This document shows positions 9,295-17,409 of a stretch of 64,000 nucleotides of DNA, piece by piece. The translations under genes were made by a program, and so were the position numbers. The notes under the pieces are model-generated. The model saw nothing but the letters and a program-made list of their open reading frames with translations. It had not been told where the DNA came from and did not search any database. The DNA is from Pseudomonas chlororaphis (lineage in GTDB: Bacteria; Pseudomonadota; Gammaproteobacteria; Pseudomonadales; Pseudomonadaceae): assembly GCF_003731765.1 (NCBI RefSeq), contig NZ_MOAL01000006.1, forward strand, positions 626,563 through 690,562, given 5' to 3'. Within the stretch, counting starts at the first letter, position 1, and every line of letters starts with the position of its first letter.

Positions 9295-9380
9295 CTGTAG
9301 GAGCCGGCTTGCCGGCGATGGCCCCCGCCTATCCACCGTCCACCTCAAGACGGCATCGCAGGCAAACCCGCTCCTGCAAA
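9295..9380. repeat. REP/REPIN element
   Basis: TGTAGGAGCCGGCTTGCCGGCGATGG at the left is partly mirrored by CATCGCAGGCAAACCCGCTCCTGCA at the right. This is the head-to-head REP pair typical of the P. fluorescens group. Confidence 0.75.
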
Positions 9381-9472
9381 AGCCTTTACCTCGGTGCCGT
9401 GGGGGTCATTTCAGCTCATTCCGTGACTCAATCCCCCGGCAAAGAGCCCTTTACGCCTTGCGCCGCCCAGGC

Positions 9473-9506
9473 CTGTCACAGAACCGTCATTCGCCGCCCC
9501 TAGCGT
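9473..9506 (+). promoter_or_regulatory. Pho box and -10 element upstream of the phytase-linked receptor
   Basis: CTGTCAC (9473-9479), a 4-nt spacer AGAA, then CCGTCAT (9484-9490) matches the PhoB consensus CTGTCAY-N4-CTGTCAY at 13 of 14 positions. A weak -10 candidate TAGCGT starts 10 nt later (9501-9506), the spacing expected when PhoB replaces a -35 element. The receptor start codon is at 9566. The site is read by eye and PhoB control is inferred. Confidence 0.7.
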
Positions 9507-9565
9507 GCCCTCCCAGTTGCCGGGCCCCTTGCCCGGCGTCAGCGGATTCTTTGGGGAGGACCACC

Positions 9566-12094
9566 ATGTACAAGCGCAGCGCCAACGTCGGGCTCGTCAG
9601 CTTCACGCTCACCGCATTGGCCATGGCGATTGCCAGCGAGCGCCTCAGCGCCGCCGAGCCGGCCGCCGCCACCGAGCACGTGGAAGTGGTGGGCCAGGCC
9701 GCCAGTATCGACAAGGCGCTCAAGGAACAGCGCAGTGCCGACAGCATCAAGAGCGTGGTGCACGCCGACGGTGTGGCCCAGTTGCCGGACCAGAACGTCG
9801 CTGAAGCCGCCCAGCGCCTGCCGGGCATCAGCATCGAGCGCGACCAGGGCGAAGGGCGCTTTGTCAGCGTGCGCGGCCTGGGCCCGGACCTCAACAGTGT
9901 GACCATCAACGGCACCCTGGTGCCTTCCCCGGAGAGCGAACGCCGGGCCGTGGCCCTCGACGTATTGCCCTCGGAACTGGTGCAGTCGCTGTCGGTGATC
10001 AAGACCCTGACCCCGGACATGGACGCCAACTCCCTGGGCGGCACCGTGGACGTGAAAAGCCTTTCGGCCTTCGACCACAAAGGCCTGTTCTACACCGGCA
10101 GCAGCGAGGCCAGCTACGACAAGAACAGCGGCCAGACCAGCCCGAAATTCTCCGGTGCGGCGAGCAACCGCTTCAGCCTCGGCGACGGCATCGACAACTT
10201 CGGCGTGGCCGCGGCCCTGAGCTGGCAGAAGCGTGACTTCGGTTCCGACAACGTGGAAACCGGTGGTGCCTGGGACTTCGAGCAAGGGGCCAAACTGCAG
10301 GAGTTCGAACAGCGCGACTACGACATCAGCCGCGAGCGCGCCGGTGGCGGCCTGAACTTCGACTACAAGCCCGACGACTACAGCAGCTACTACCTGCGCA
10401 CCCTCTACAGCCGCTACAAGGACAGCGAGACCCGCAACTCCACCAGCATCGAATTCGCCGACCCGCAGGCCGCGGGTGAATTGGGTGATGCCGAGGGCAA
10501 GCGCAAGCTCAAGCAGCGCGACGAGACCCAGGAAATCCAGTCCTATGTGTTCGGCGGCGAGCGCCTGGTCGGGCTCTGGACCCTGAGCGGGCAAGCCGGT
10601 TACAGCCGCTCCAGCGAAGACAGCCCGGGGCACATCGCCGGTGCCACGTTCGAGGGCAACAGCGACTTCAGCGGCAGCGGTTTCTACGACAACGACAAGC
10701 CTCGGCCGATCATCAGCCCCGGCTTCTACGACCCGGCCAACTTCAGCCTGAGCAAGGTCGAGTGGGAAAAGCAGAAAACCACCGACACCGAGAAAAACCT
10801 GCGCCTGGACCTGGCCCGGGACTACGACTTCAAGGGCTACGCATCCCAGGTCAAATTCGGCGGCAAGGTCAGCCGACGCAACAAGGACAACGACCTGGAA
10901 ACCTGGGTCTATGAAGACTTCGACACCCTGGGCTTTACCAGCGACCAGCTCAACCTCAGCCAATTCCAGAAAGGCACGGTGGACTATCGCCTCGGCCAGT
11001 TCGGCCCGGGCATCAGCGCTGGCGCCATCGAGCAGTTGATTGGCGGCCTCAACGCGGCGGACTTCTATGACGCGGTGGAGTCCCGGGTCAACGACTTCAA
11101 GATGAGCGAGGACATCAACGCCGGCTATCTGATGAACACCCTGGACATCGGTGACTGGCGCTTTATCGCCGGCCTGCGTTACGAGGGCACCGAGTTTTCG
11201 GCCAAGGGCACCGGGGTTACCGACGGCGCCTTTACCGACACCCAGACCCAACGCCGTTATCACCACTGGCTGCCGGGCCTGCACGCCCGTTACCAACTGG
11301 ACAAGAATACCCAGGTGCGCGCCGCCTGGACCAAGTCCGTGGTGCGCCCGACCTTCGGCCAACTGGCCCCGGGTTTTGTCATTGACGGCGACGAGGCGAG
11401 CTTCGGCAACCCCGACCTCAAGCCCCTGGAGTCGAGCAACCTGGACCTGGGCATCGAGCACTTCATGGGCCGCGCCGGCACCGTCTCGGCCTTCGTGTTC
11501 TACAAGGACATCCAGAACTTCGTCTACAACACCGACCTGGCCGGCAGCGGCGCCTGGGCCGGCTTCTCCGAGGCCCACAGCTTCGCCAACGGCGACAGCG
11601 CCAAACTCTATGGCCTGGAACTGGCCTACTCGCAGAAGTTCGACTGGTTGCCTGCGCCGTGGAACGGCCTGCTGGTCGGTGCCAACAGCACCTTCAGCCG
11701 CTCCAGCGCGAGCATCGAGGGCTTCGACCAGGCCAGCGGGCGCAATCGCAAGCGCGACATCGACCTGCCCAGCCAGTCGGACACCGTGGGCAACCTGATG
11801 CTCGGCTGGGAGAACGACAAGCTCAGCCTGCGGGTCTCGGCCAACTACAAATCGGACTACCTCTACGAACTGGCGGGCATCAACGACAAGGCCCATGACC
11901 TGCACGTGGACGCCCAGACCTTTGTCGATTTCAGCGCCAAGTACGCCCTGAGCAAGAACCTGCAAGTCAGCTTCGAGGCGCAGAACCTCACCGACCAGCC
12001 GTACTTCGTCTACACCGGCAACCGCGCCTACAACGGCCAGTACGAAGAGTACGGCCCGACCTACAAGCTCGGCCTGACCTTTACCCACTTCTGA
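9566..12094 (+). CDS. TonB-dependent outer-membrane receptor, probably for phytate or its products
   Basis: 842 residues from ATG 9566, with GGGGAGGA ending 5 nt upstream. A signal peptide (cleavage after LSAAEPA or nearby) is followed by the plug domain (about residues 50-165: DQNVAEAAQRLPGISIERD, VSVRGLGPDLNSVTING, NSLGGTVDVKSL) and a beta-barrel ending in the aromatic residue F (LGLTFTHF). The plug style matches the TonB_Xanth_Caul-type receptors. There is no N-terminal STN signalling domain, so FecIR-type signalling is unlikely. The next gene encodes a beta-propeller phytase and a TonB/Exb complex follows. An inositol-phosphate ligand is therefore likely but is inferred from context and the upstream Pho box. 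Confidence 0.85.
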   Translation: MYKRSANVGLVSFTLTALAMAIASERLSAAEPAAATEHVEVVGQAASIDKALKEQRSADSIKSVVHADGVAQLPDQNVAEAAQRLPGISIERDQGEGRFVSVRGLGPDLNSVTINGTLVPSPESERRAVALDVLPSELVQSLSVIKTLTPDMDANSLGGTVDVKSLSAFDHKGLFYTGSSEASYDKNSGQTSPKFSGAASNRFSLGDGIDNFGVAAALSWQKRDFGSDNVETGGAWDFEQGAKLQEFEQRDYDISRERAGGGLNFDYKPDDYSSYYLRTLYSRYKDSETRNSTSIEFADPQAAGELGDAEGKRKLKQRDETQEIQSYVFGGERLVGLWTLSGQAGYSRSSEDSPGHIAGATFEGNSDFSGSGFYDNDKPRPIISPGFYDPANFSLSKVEWEKQKTTDTEKNLRLDLARDYDFKGYASQVKFGGKVSRRNKDNDLETWVYEDFDTLGFTSDQLNLSQFQKGTVDYRLGQFGPGISAGAIEQLIGGLNAADFYDAVESRVNDFKMSEDINAGYLMNTLDIGDWRFIAGLRYEGTEFSAKGTGVTDGAFTDTQTQRRYHHWLPGLHARYQLDKNTQVRAAWTKSVVRPTFGQLAPGFVIDGDEASFGNPDLKPLESSNLDLGIEHFMGRAGTVSAFVFYKDIQNFVYNTDLAGSGAWAGFSEAHSFANGDSAKLYGLELAYSQKFDWLPAPWNGLLVGANSTFSRSSASIEGFDQASGRNRKRDIDLPSQSDTVGNLMLGWENDKLSLRVSANYKSDYLYELAGINDKAHDLHVDAQTFVDFSAKYALSKNLQVSFEAQNLTDQPYFVYTGNRAYNGQYEEYGPTYKLGLTFTHF

Positions 12095-12149
12095 GCCACT
12101 GCCCGGTGCCCTTGGCGGTGCCGGCCTGAATCGACAACCAAGGATTGTG

Positions 12150-14072
12150 ATGAGCACTTTATTTGCCCCGAAAAATACCCTGCTGGCCCTGTTGATCGGC
12201 CTCGCCAGTGGCGCTGCCCTGGCCGCGCCTAACGTGCCCGGCTTGAGCCTCAAACCCTGGGCCGAGCAGCCACAAGGGGTGACTGCCCTGGGGTTCGTGC
12301 CCAGTGGCCTGGGCGCCGATCGGTTGGTGGCCAGCGAGCGTGACGGCCTGTTGCTGCTGGACGAGCAGGGGCGCCAGTTGGCGGCGCTCAAGGGTTCCTT
12401 CAGTGGCCTGGACAGCCGCGTCGCCGGCCAGCAGTTGTTGGTGGCCAGTCTCGACAACCAGCGTCAACAGGCGCTGTTGGTGAGCGTCGATCCGGCGGCC
12501 CGTCGCTGGGGCCAGCCGGTGTACCTGCCCACCCGCGACTACCCGGTCAATGGCCTGTGCCTGTACCGCGATGAAGCCAGCAACCTGTTTCTGTTCCTGG
12601 TGGGCGAGGAGGGCAAGGGCGAGCAATGGCTGGTGGGCAAGGGCGCCCAATTGAATGCCGAGCCCCTGCGGGTACGCGGCCTGCCGCTACCCCCCGAGGC
12701 GCAGTTCTGCCAGGTGGACGATGGTGCCCAGCAACTGTTGGTGAATGAACAGAATGTCGGCTGGTGGGCGTACCCGGCCCATGCCGAAGCCGACACCGCG
12801 CGCGTCCCGGTGGCCCTGCGTGCGCCCTTTGGCGACATCAAGAACAGCGCCGGGGCCATGGCCCTGATGCCGGGCGGGGTGCTGGGCCTGGACCCGAAGG
12901 CGGCGCAGTTGCACCTCTATCAGCAGCAGGAGAAAGGCTGGAGCGCCAAGGCCACGCTGCCGTTGGCGGGCCTCAAGGAGCCGGAAAATCTCGCCGTGCG
13001 CGCCAGTGGCAAGGGCCTGCAAGTGCTGCTGCGCGATGACGAGGACGGGCGCCTGTATCAGGGCCAGTTGAACTGGCAGGCGACCCCGCCGAGCCTGCCC
13101 CCGGTGCTGCCGACCGTGGAGCCTGTGGTGCAGAGCGACCCGGTGGGACGCCAGGGCGATGCCGCCGACGATCCGGCGATCTGGGTGCACCCGCAGCAAC
13201 CGTCCCTGAGCCGGGTGCTGGGCACCAATAAAAAGCAGGGCCTGCTGGCGTACGACCTGCAGGGCAAGCTGCTGCAGGAACTGCCCGTGGGGCGCTTGAA
13301 CAACGTCGATGTGCGCCCCGGGTTCAAGCTCGGCGAGCAGACCGTCGACCTCGCCGTGGCCAGCAACCGCGATCACAACAGCCTCAGCCTGTTCGCCATC
13401 GACCGCACCAGTGGCGAATTGCGGGAAGCCGGGGAGATCCCCACGCCGCTCAAGGAAATCTACGGCATGTGCATGTTCCAGCCCGCCAGCGGCGAGCTGT
13501 ACGCCATCGCCAACGGCAAGGACGGCACCTTTGTGCAATACCGCCTGAGCGCACCCAATGGCAGCGTGCAGGGCGAGTTGGTGCGCCAGTTCAAGGTGGC
13601 CAGCCAGCCGGAAGGCTGCGTCGCTGACGACCAGCGCCAGCGGCTGTTTATCGGTGAGGAAGATGTCGGCGTCTGGGCCGTGGACGCTCGGCCCGAGCAA
13701 CCGGCGACCCTGGCCAGTGTGGTCAAGGTCGGCGGCCTGCTCCAGGCCGACGTCGAGGGCCTGGCCCTGTACCAGAGCGCCGCGCGTGACTATCTGGTGA
13801 TTTCCAGCCAGGGCAACGACAGCTACCTGGTGCTCGACGCCGAGCCGCCGTTCGCCAGCCACGGCGCATTCCGCGTCGGCCTCAACGCGGCGGCGGGGAT
13901 CGATGGCGCCTCGGAAACCGACGGCCTGGAAGTCACCTCGGTCAACCTCGGCGGGCCCTGGAGCCAGGGCATGCTGGTGGTCCAGGACGGCCGCAAGCGC
14001 ATGCCCGAGCAGACCCAGAACTTCAAGTTCGTGCCCTGGGCCGAGGTCACCCGGGCCTTGCAGTTGCCCTGA
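12150..14072 (+). CDS. Beta-propeller phytase, two-domain form, secreted
   Basis: 640 residues from ATG 12150; AAGGA at 12139-12143 gives good spacing and makes the GTG at 12147 a poorer start. A signal peptide ends near ASGAALAA. The N-terminal half (about residues 30-310) looks like an incomplete propeller. The C-terminal half holds the hallmark BPP motifs ADDPAIW and NNVDVR, then IYGMCMFQ and QPEGCVADD. BPP phytases hydrolyse calcium-phytate with Ca2+ cofactors in the periplasm or outside the cell. Dual-domain forms with an incomplete first propeller are known in the family. It lies 55 nt after the receptor gene on the same strand, so the two probably share the Pho promoter. Confidence 0.88.
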   Translation: MSTLFAPKNTLLALLIGLASGAALAAPNVPGLSLKPWAEQPQGVTALGFVPSGLGADRLVASERDGLLLLDEQGRQLAALKGSFSGLDSRVAGQQLLVASLDNQRQQALLVSVDPAARRWGQPVYLPTRDYPVNGLCLYRDEASNLFLFLVGEEGKGEQWLVGKGAQLNAEPLRVRGLPLPPEAQFCQVDDGAQQLLVNEQNVGWWAYPAHAEADTARVPVALRAPFGDIKNSAGAMALMPGGVLGLDPKAAQLHLYQQQEKGWSAKATLPLAGLKEPENLAVRASGKGLQVLLRDDEDGRLYQGQLNWQATPPSLPPVLPTVEPVVQSDPVGRQGDAADDPAIWVHPQQPSLSRVLGTNKKQGLLAYDLQGKLLQELPVGRLNNVDVRPGFKLGEQTVDLAVASNRDHNSLSLFAIDRTSGELREAGEIPTPLKEIYGMCMFQPASGELYAIANGKDGTFVQYRLSAPNGSVQGELVRQFKVASQPEGCVADDQRQRLFIGEEDVGVWAVDARPEQPATLASVVKVGGLLQADVEGLALYQSAARDYLVISSQGNDSYLVLDAEPPFASHGAFRVGLNAAAGIDGASETDGLEVTSVNLGGPWSQGMLVVQDGRKRMPEQTQNFKFVPWAEVTRALQLP

Positions 14073-14077
14073 TCGGC

Positions 14078-14111
14078 CCGTCATCAATCGGTCATCCATT
14101 TTTCATCGAAT
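14078..14111 (+). promoter_or_regulatory. Second Pho box, upstream of the TolQ/ExbB-like gene
   Basis: CCGTCAT (14078-14084), CAAT, CGGTCAT (14089-14095) matches the Pho consensus at 12 of 14 positions. A third 11-bp repeat unit, TTTTCATCGAA, follows. A -10 candidate TCGAAT lies at 14106-14111, 10 nt after the box, the same spacing as in the receptor promoter. It starts 5 nt after the phytase stop codon, which suggests independent Pho-controlled transcription of the Exb/TonB genes. Confidence 0.65.
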
Positions 14112-14168
14112 AGCCCACAGGCCAGCGTGCAGCGTTGGCCCGTAGGCATCAGGCAAAGGAGTTTCACC

Positions 14169-14879
14169 ATGCAGGCCACACTCGAACACATGACGATCTG
14201 GGGACTGATCAGCGACGCCAGCCTGTTGGTCAAGGCGGTCATGCTGACCCTGCTGCTGGCATCCCTGCTCAGCTGGTACCTGATCATCCAGCGCAGCCGT
14301 GTGCTGCGCGGGCGGGAAAAACAGATGAATGAGTTTGTGCAGCGTTTTCGCCGGGCGCCGGAGCTGCTGCCGCTGTACCGCGAGACGGCCCAGGCCAGTG
14401 ACGGCGAGGGCGGCGTGGAGCAGATTTTCCACGCGGGTTACCAAGAGTTCAGCCACTTGAAACAGTCCGGCGGCAACCCGGCCGAGGTGGTGCTTGAAGG
14501 CGTGGAACGGGCGCTTTACGTGGCCATCAGCGAGCAGGAAGTGCGCCTGGAAAAGGGCCTGCAATTTCTCGCCACCGTGGGTTCGGTCAGCCCTTACATC
14601 GGCCTGTTCGGCACCGTGTGGGGGATCATGAACTCCTTCCTCGGCCTGTCCCAGGTGCAGCAGGCGACCCTGTCCACCGTGGCCCCGGGCATTGCCGAAG
14701 CCTTGATCGCCACGGCCATCGGCCTGTTCGCGGCGATCCCGGCGGTGATTGCCTACAACCGCTTCTCGGCCCGCAGCCAGACCTTGCTGACCCGCTACTA
14801 CGCCTTTGCCAACGAGCTGCAGGTGCGCCTGCACCGCACGTTGCATGGCGCGCCGATCAACCTGGCCGTGGCCGCCTGA
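14169..14879 (+). CDS. TolQ/ExbB-type proton channel subunit, dedicated to the phytate system
   Basis: 236 residues from ATG 14169. It has three membrane helices: VKAVMLTLLLASLLSWYLII near the N-terminus, then LATVGSVSPYIGLFGTVWGIM and AEALIATAIGLFAAIPAVIAY. Sequence and length are closer to TolQ than to classical ExbB. It couples proton flow to TonB energisation in the inner membrane together with the following gene. The surrounding receptor, phytase and TonB make a private energising complex likely. The main cell-envelope tolQ would be elsewhere in the genome. Confidence 0.85.
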   Translation: MQATLEHMTIWGLISDASLLVKAVMLTLLLASLLSWYLIIQRSRVLRGREKQMNEFVQRFRRAPELLPLYRETAQASDGEGGVEQIFHAGYQEFSHLKQSGGNPAEVVLEGVERALYVAISEQEVRLEKGLQFLATVGSVSPYIGLFGTVWGIMNSFLGLSQVQQATLSTVAPGIAEALIATAIGLFAAIPAVIAYNRFSARSQTLLTRYYAFANELQVRLHRTLHGAPINLAVAA

Positions 14880-14892
14880 AAGGAGAGTGCAC

Positions 14893-15339
14893 ATGTTAGT
14901 CAGGCCGCAACGCAAGCACGGGCCCAAGGCGGAAATGAACGTGGTGCCTTACATCGACGTGATGCTGGTGCTGCTGGTGATCTTTATGGTCACCGCGCCG
15001 ATGCTGACCCAGGGGGTGAAGATCGAATTGCCCAAGGTCGCCAGTGAAGCCCTGGCCAACGACACCCGGCAGCAGATTCTTACGTTGTCGGTGAAGGCCG
15101 AGGGCGGCTACTACTGGAACCTGGGCGGCGAGCTGGACACGAAAAACCAGACCGACAGCGCCGTGGCCCTGGACGAGATGCGCGCCAAGGTGGCGCAGAT
15201 TGTCGCCGAGCGCAGTGACACCCAGGTCTATATCCGCGCCGACAAGGACGCCGGTTACGGCAGTGTGGTCGCGGCCATGGCGGCCTTGCAGCAGGGCGGG
15301 GTGCACAACCTGGGGCTGGTGACCGAGGCCCCGCAATGA
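14893..15339 (+). CDS. TolR/ExbD-type protein
   Basis: 148 residues, preceded by an AGGAGAG ribosome-binding site at 14881. The single N-terminal transmembrane helix contains the conserved aspartate (NVVPYIDVMLVLLVIFMV), which takes part in proton translocation, followed by a small periplasmic domain (VYIRADKDAGYGSVVAAMAAL). It forms the motor complex with the preceding TolQ/ExbB-like protein. Its stop codon overlaps the start of the tonB gene (ATGA), indicating translational coupling. Confidence 0.88.
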   Translation: MLVRPQRKHGPKAEMNVVPYIDVMLVLLVIFMVTAPMLTQGVKIELPKVASEALANDTRQQILTLSVKAEGGYYWNLGGELDTKNQTDSAVALDEMRAKVAQIVAERSDTQVYIRADKDAGYGSVVAAMAALQQGGVHNLGLVTEAPQ

Positions 15340-16145
15340 CTGCGCTGAGCTTGCAGGTCGCGTTCTGTGACGAGCCGCGCCGGGCGCGCGAGGTGTTCTG
15401 GCGCAACAGCCTGGCGGCGACCCTGGCCCTGGCCTTGCACGCGGGTGTCCTGGTGCTGTTGGTGCTGGGCTGGGCGGTGGAGCCGCCGCCGGTGCAGGCG
15501 CCGGCGGTGTTGAAAACCCAACTGGTGATGTTGCCGCCGGCGGCTGAACCCCAGGCCCCGGAACCCTTGCCCGTGGCGGCGCTGCCTGCCCCGGTGGAGC
15601 CCCAGGTGAGTGCGCCACCGGAGCCGGCCAAACCGCTGCCGCCGGTGCGCGAGCCGGCACCGAAACTCGAACAGGCGGCCCTGGCCCGCAAGCGTGTGGA
15701 AGAGCGCAAGCGTGAGGAACAGGCCGAGCAACAGCGCCAGCGCCTTGACACGGAAAAGCGCCAGCGCGAAGCCGAGCAACAGCGGGTGGCCCAGGAACAG
15801 GCGCAGCAGGCGCAACGGGCAGAGCAGGCGCGGGTGGCGGCGGAACGGGCACGGCAGCAGGCGGCTGCCGCTGACAGCCGTCAATACCTGCCCCTGAGCA
15901 AGGAGGCGCCGGACTACCCGCAACGAGCCCTGGACAAGGAACTGGAAGGCGATTGCACCGTGGAGTACAGCGTCAATCCCCAGGGGCGGGTGGAAAATCC
16001 CAAGGTGCTGGACGGCTGTCATCCGTTGTTTATGCGGCCCTCGCTGGCCGCGGCCAACACCTTTCGCTACCAGCCGCGGATCGTCGATGGGCAAGCGGTG
16101 ACGGTGCCGGCGGTGCGTAATACGTTTCATTATCGAATCAAGTGA
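15336..16145 (+). CDS. TonB-family energy transducer with TolA-like charged helix
   Basis: 269 residues. One N-terminal membrane anchor (NSLAATLALALHAGVLVLLVLGWAV) is followed by a proline-rich stretch (PPPVQAPA … PVEPQVSAPPEPAKPLPPV). Next comes a long Glu/Gln/Arg/Ala-rich helix (about residues 108-180) like that of TolA. The TonB C-terminal domain is at about residues 185-269 (APDYPQRALDKELEGDCTVEYSVNPQGRV). It spans the periplasm to energise the receptor. The charged helix is longer than in ordinary TonB and fits a TolQR-like motor. It overlaps the exbD-like gene by 4 nt. Confidence 0.85.
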   Translation: MTALSLQVAFCDEPRRAREVFWRNSLAATLALALHAGVLVLLVLGWAVEPPPVQAPAVLKTQLVMLPPAAEPQAPEPLPVAALPAPVEPQVSAPPEPAKPLPPVREPAPKLEQAALARKRVEERKREEQAEQQRQRLDTEKRQREAEQQRVAQEQAQQAQRAEQARVAAERARQQAAAADSRQYLPLSKEAPDYPQRALDKELEGDCTVEYSVNPQGRVENPKVLDGCHPLFMRPSLAAANTFRYQPRIVDGQAVTVPAVRNTFHYRIK

Positions 16146-16183
16146 CTGCGAGGCGAGTACAGGGCAGAAAAAGGCGGCGAAAT

Positions 16184-16221
16184 CCCCCGGTTTAGGGGTG
16201 CGGCTCACCACAAACCGGGGG
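16184..16221. terminator. Hairpin after the tonB-like gene
   Basis: Perfect 10-bp inverted repeat CCCCCGGTTT (16184-16193) / AAACCGGGGG (16212-16221) with an 18-nt loop. It lies between the tonB-like stop and the DyP peroxidase start. No T-run follows, so it may be a Rho-assisted terminator or a leader structure of the peroxidase mRNA. Confidence 0.4.
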
Positions 16222-16259
16222 CTGGCGGGTAAACTTCGCGCTTTCTTCAAGGAGTCGCT

Positions 16260-17144
16260 ATGAGTTACTACCAGCCGGGCATTCTTGCCACCCCCGTTCC
16301 GAGCCAGGCCCGCCATTTGTTTTTTGCCCTCGAATCCATCGAGGCATTGCCCGCCGCCCTGGATCAGTTGCTGTCGCAGGTGGACGGCAAAACGGCGGTA
16401 GCAGGTTTTGGCGCCTCGCTGGTCAAGGCCCTGGGCGCTCGCGTGCAAGGCCTCAAGGCGTTCCCGGCATTGACCGGTGTCGGCGTCGACAACCCGTCGA
16501 CCCAGCATGCGCTGTGGGTCTGGCTGCATGGCGACGACCGCGGTGAACTGCTGCACCGCAGCAATGCCCTGGAAGCGGCCCTGGCACCGGCCTTGCGCCT
16601 GGTGCAGATGAACGAAACCTTCCGCCACAAAGACGGCCACGACCTGACCGGCTACGAAGACGGCACCGAAAACCCACACGATGACGCGGCCGTGGCGGCG
16701 GGCCTGGCGGACGGTGTCGATGGCCTGCGCGGTGGCAGCTTTGCCGCAATCCAGCAGTGGCAGCACGACTTCAAGGGCTTTGCCGCCATGCAGCCCGAAG
16801 AGCGCGACAACATCATGGGCCGACGCCTGAGCGACAACGAAGAGCTGGACGACGCGCCGGTCTCGGCCCACGTCAAGCGCACCGCCCAGGAGAGCTTCAC
16901 CCCGGAAGCCTTTATGGTGCGTCGTTCGATGCCGTGGATCGAAGGGGATCGGGGCGGCCTGATGTTCCTGGCCTTCGGTCACACCCTCAATGCTTTCGAA
17001 GCCCAACTGCGACGCATGAGCGGCCTGGAAGACGGCATCACCGACGGCCTGTACCGCATGAGCCGGCCGATCACCGGTGGCTACTACTGGTGCCCGCCAC
17101 TGCTGGACGGCCACCTCGACCTGCGCGGCCTGAAAACCGCCTGA
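16260..17144 (+). CDS. DyP-type heme peroxidase
   Basis: 294 residues. The family motif GXXDG appears as GYEDGTENP with distal D134. A candidate proximal heme histidine lies in DAPVSAHVKRTAQE and a conserved arginine in VRRSMPW. Length and sequence fit bacterial class B DyP enzymes, which oxidise dyes, Mn2+ or lignin-type phenols with H2O2 and are often encapsulin cargo. No encapsulin gene is adjacent. No signal peptide is visible. The gene stands alone between the phytate module and the SOS cassette. Physiological substrate unknown. Confidence 0.9.
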   Translation: MSYYQPGILATPVPSQARHLFFALESIEALPAALDQLLSQVDGKTAVAGFGASLVKALGARVQGLKAFPALTGVGVDNPSTQHALWVWLHGDDRGELLHRSNALEAALAPALRLVQMNETFRHKDGHDLTGYEDGTENPHDDAAVAAGLADGVDGLRGGSFAAIQQWQHDFKGFAAMQPEERDNIMGRRLSDNEELDDAPVSAHVKRTAQESFTPEAFMVRRSMPWIEGDRGGLMFLAFGHTLNAFEAQLRRMSGLEDGITDGLYRMSRPITGGYYWCPPLLDGHLDLRGLKTA

Positions 17145-17156
17145 TCCAACCCCGCC

Positions 17157-17312
17157 ATACCGCGATCGCCGGCAAGCCGGCTCCTACAACAGCCGCACCC
17201 GCCGCCCCCTTGTAGGAGCTGGCTTGCCAGCGATCACACCCGCCACCCCCCATCGCCGGCAAAAAAAGCCGCGCCACGCACCCATTGTGTAGGCGCTGGC
17301 TTGCCAGCGATC
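17157..17312. repeat. Cluster of REP elements
   Basis: Three REP-like cores: GATCGCCGGCAAGCCGGCTCC near 17163, TTGTAGGAGCTGGCTTGCCAG near 17211 and TGTAGGCGCTGGCTTGCCAG near 17288, with GATC/GCGAT ends. Part of the 256-bp gap ahead of lexA2. Confidence 0.75.
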
Positions 17313-17391
17313 GCGCTCCCAAAATCCACACCCCTCCCAAAACTGCCTCCACTGGCAGCGGATTAGCGGTGCTTGTCAGAAAAATCCGAGA

Positions 17392-17409
17392 GGAGTACAA
17401 ATGTACTCC
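17392..17409 (+). promoter_or_regulatory. Palindromic LexA2-type operator overlapping the lexA2 RBS and start codon
   Basis: GGAGTAC (17392-17398), AAAT, GTACTCC (17403-17409) is a perfect 7+7 inverted repeat. The core GTAC-N4-GTAC resembles the GTAC-N4-GTGC site reported for the second LexA of pseudomonads, not the classical CTG-N10-CAG box. It includes the AGGAG ribosome-binding site (17391-17395) and ATG 17401. LexA2 bound here could block elongation or initiation of its own operon. Autoregulation is inferred. Confidence 0.65.

Larger units (their letters stand above)
9126..9565. other. 440-bp intergenic region with a REPIN and a Pho-type promoter
   Basis: No gene seen. The region separates the divergent GGDEF-like gene from the TonB-dependent receptor gene. 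It contains a REP-type inverted pair at about 9295-9380 and, nearer the receptor gene, a Pho box with a -10 element (listed separately). Short open frames here continue the receptor frame upstream but have no ribosome-binding site or signal peptide. Confidence 0.6.

Noticed and set aside
9539..12457. 972-codon minus-strand frame over the receptor gene
   Set aside because: Antisense shadow of the TonB-dependent receptor; no signal peptide, domain or Shine-Dalgarno.
17313..17391. Classical LexA (CTG-N10-CAG) SOS box upstream of lexA2
   Set aside because: No such site is seen; only the GTAC-type palindrome over the start region fits.
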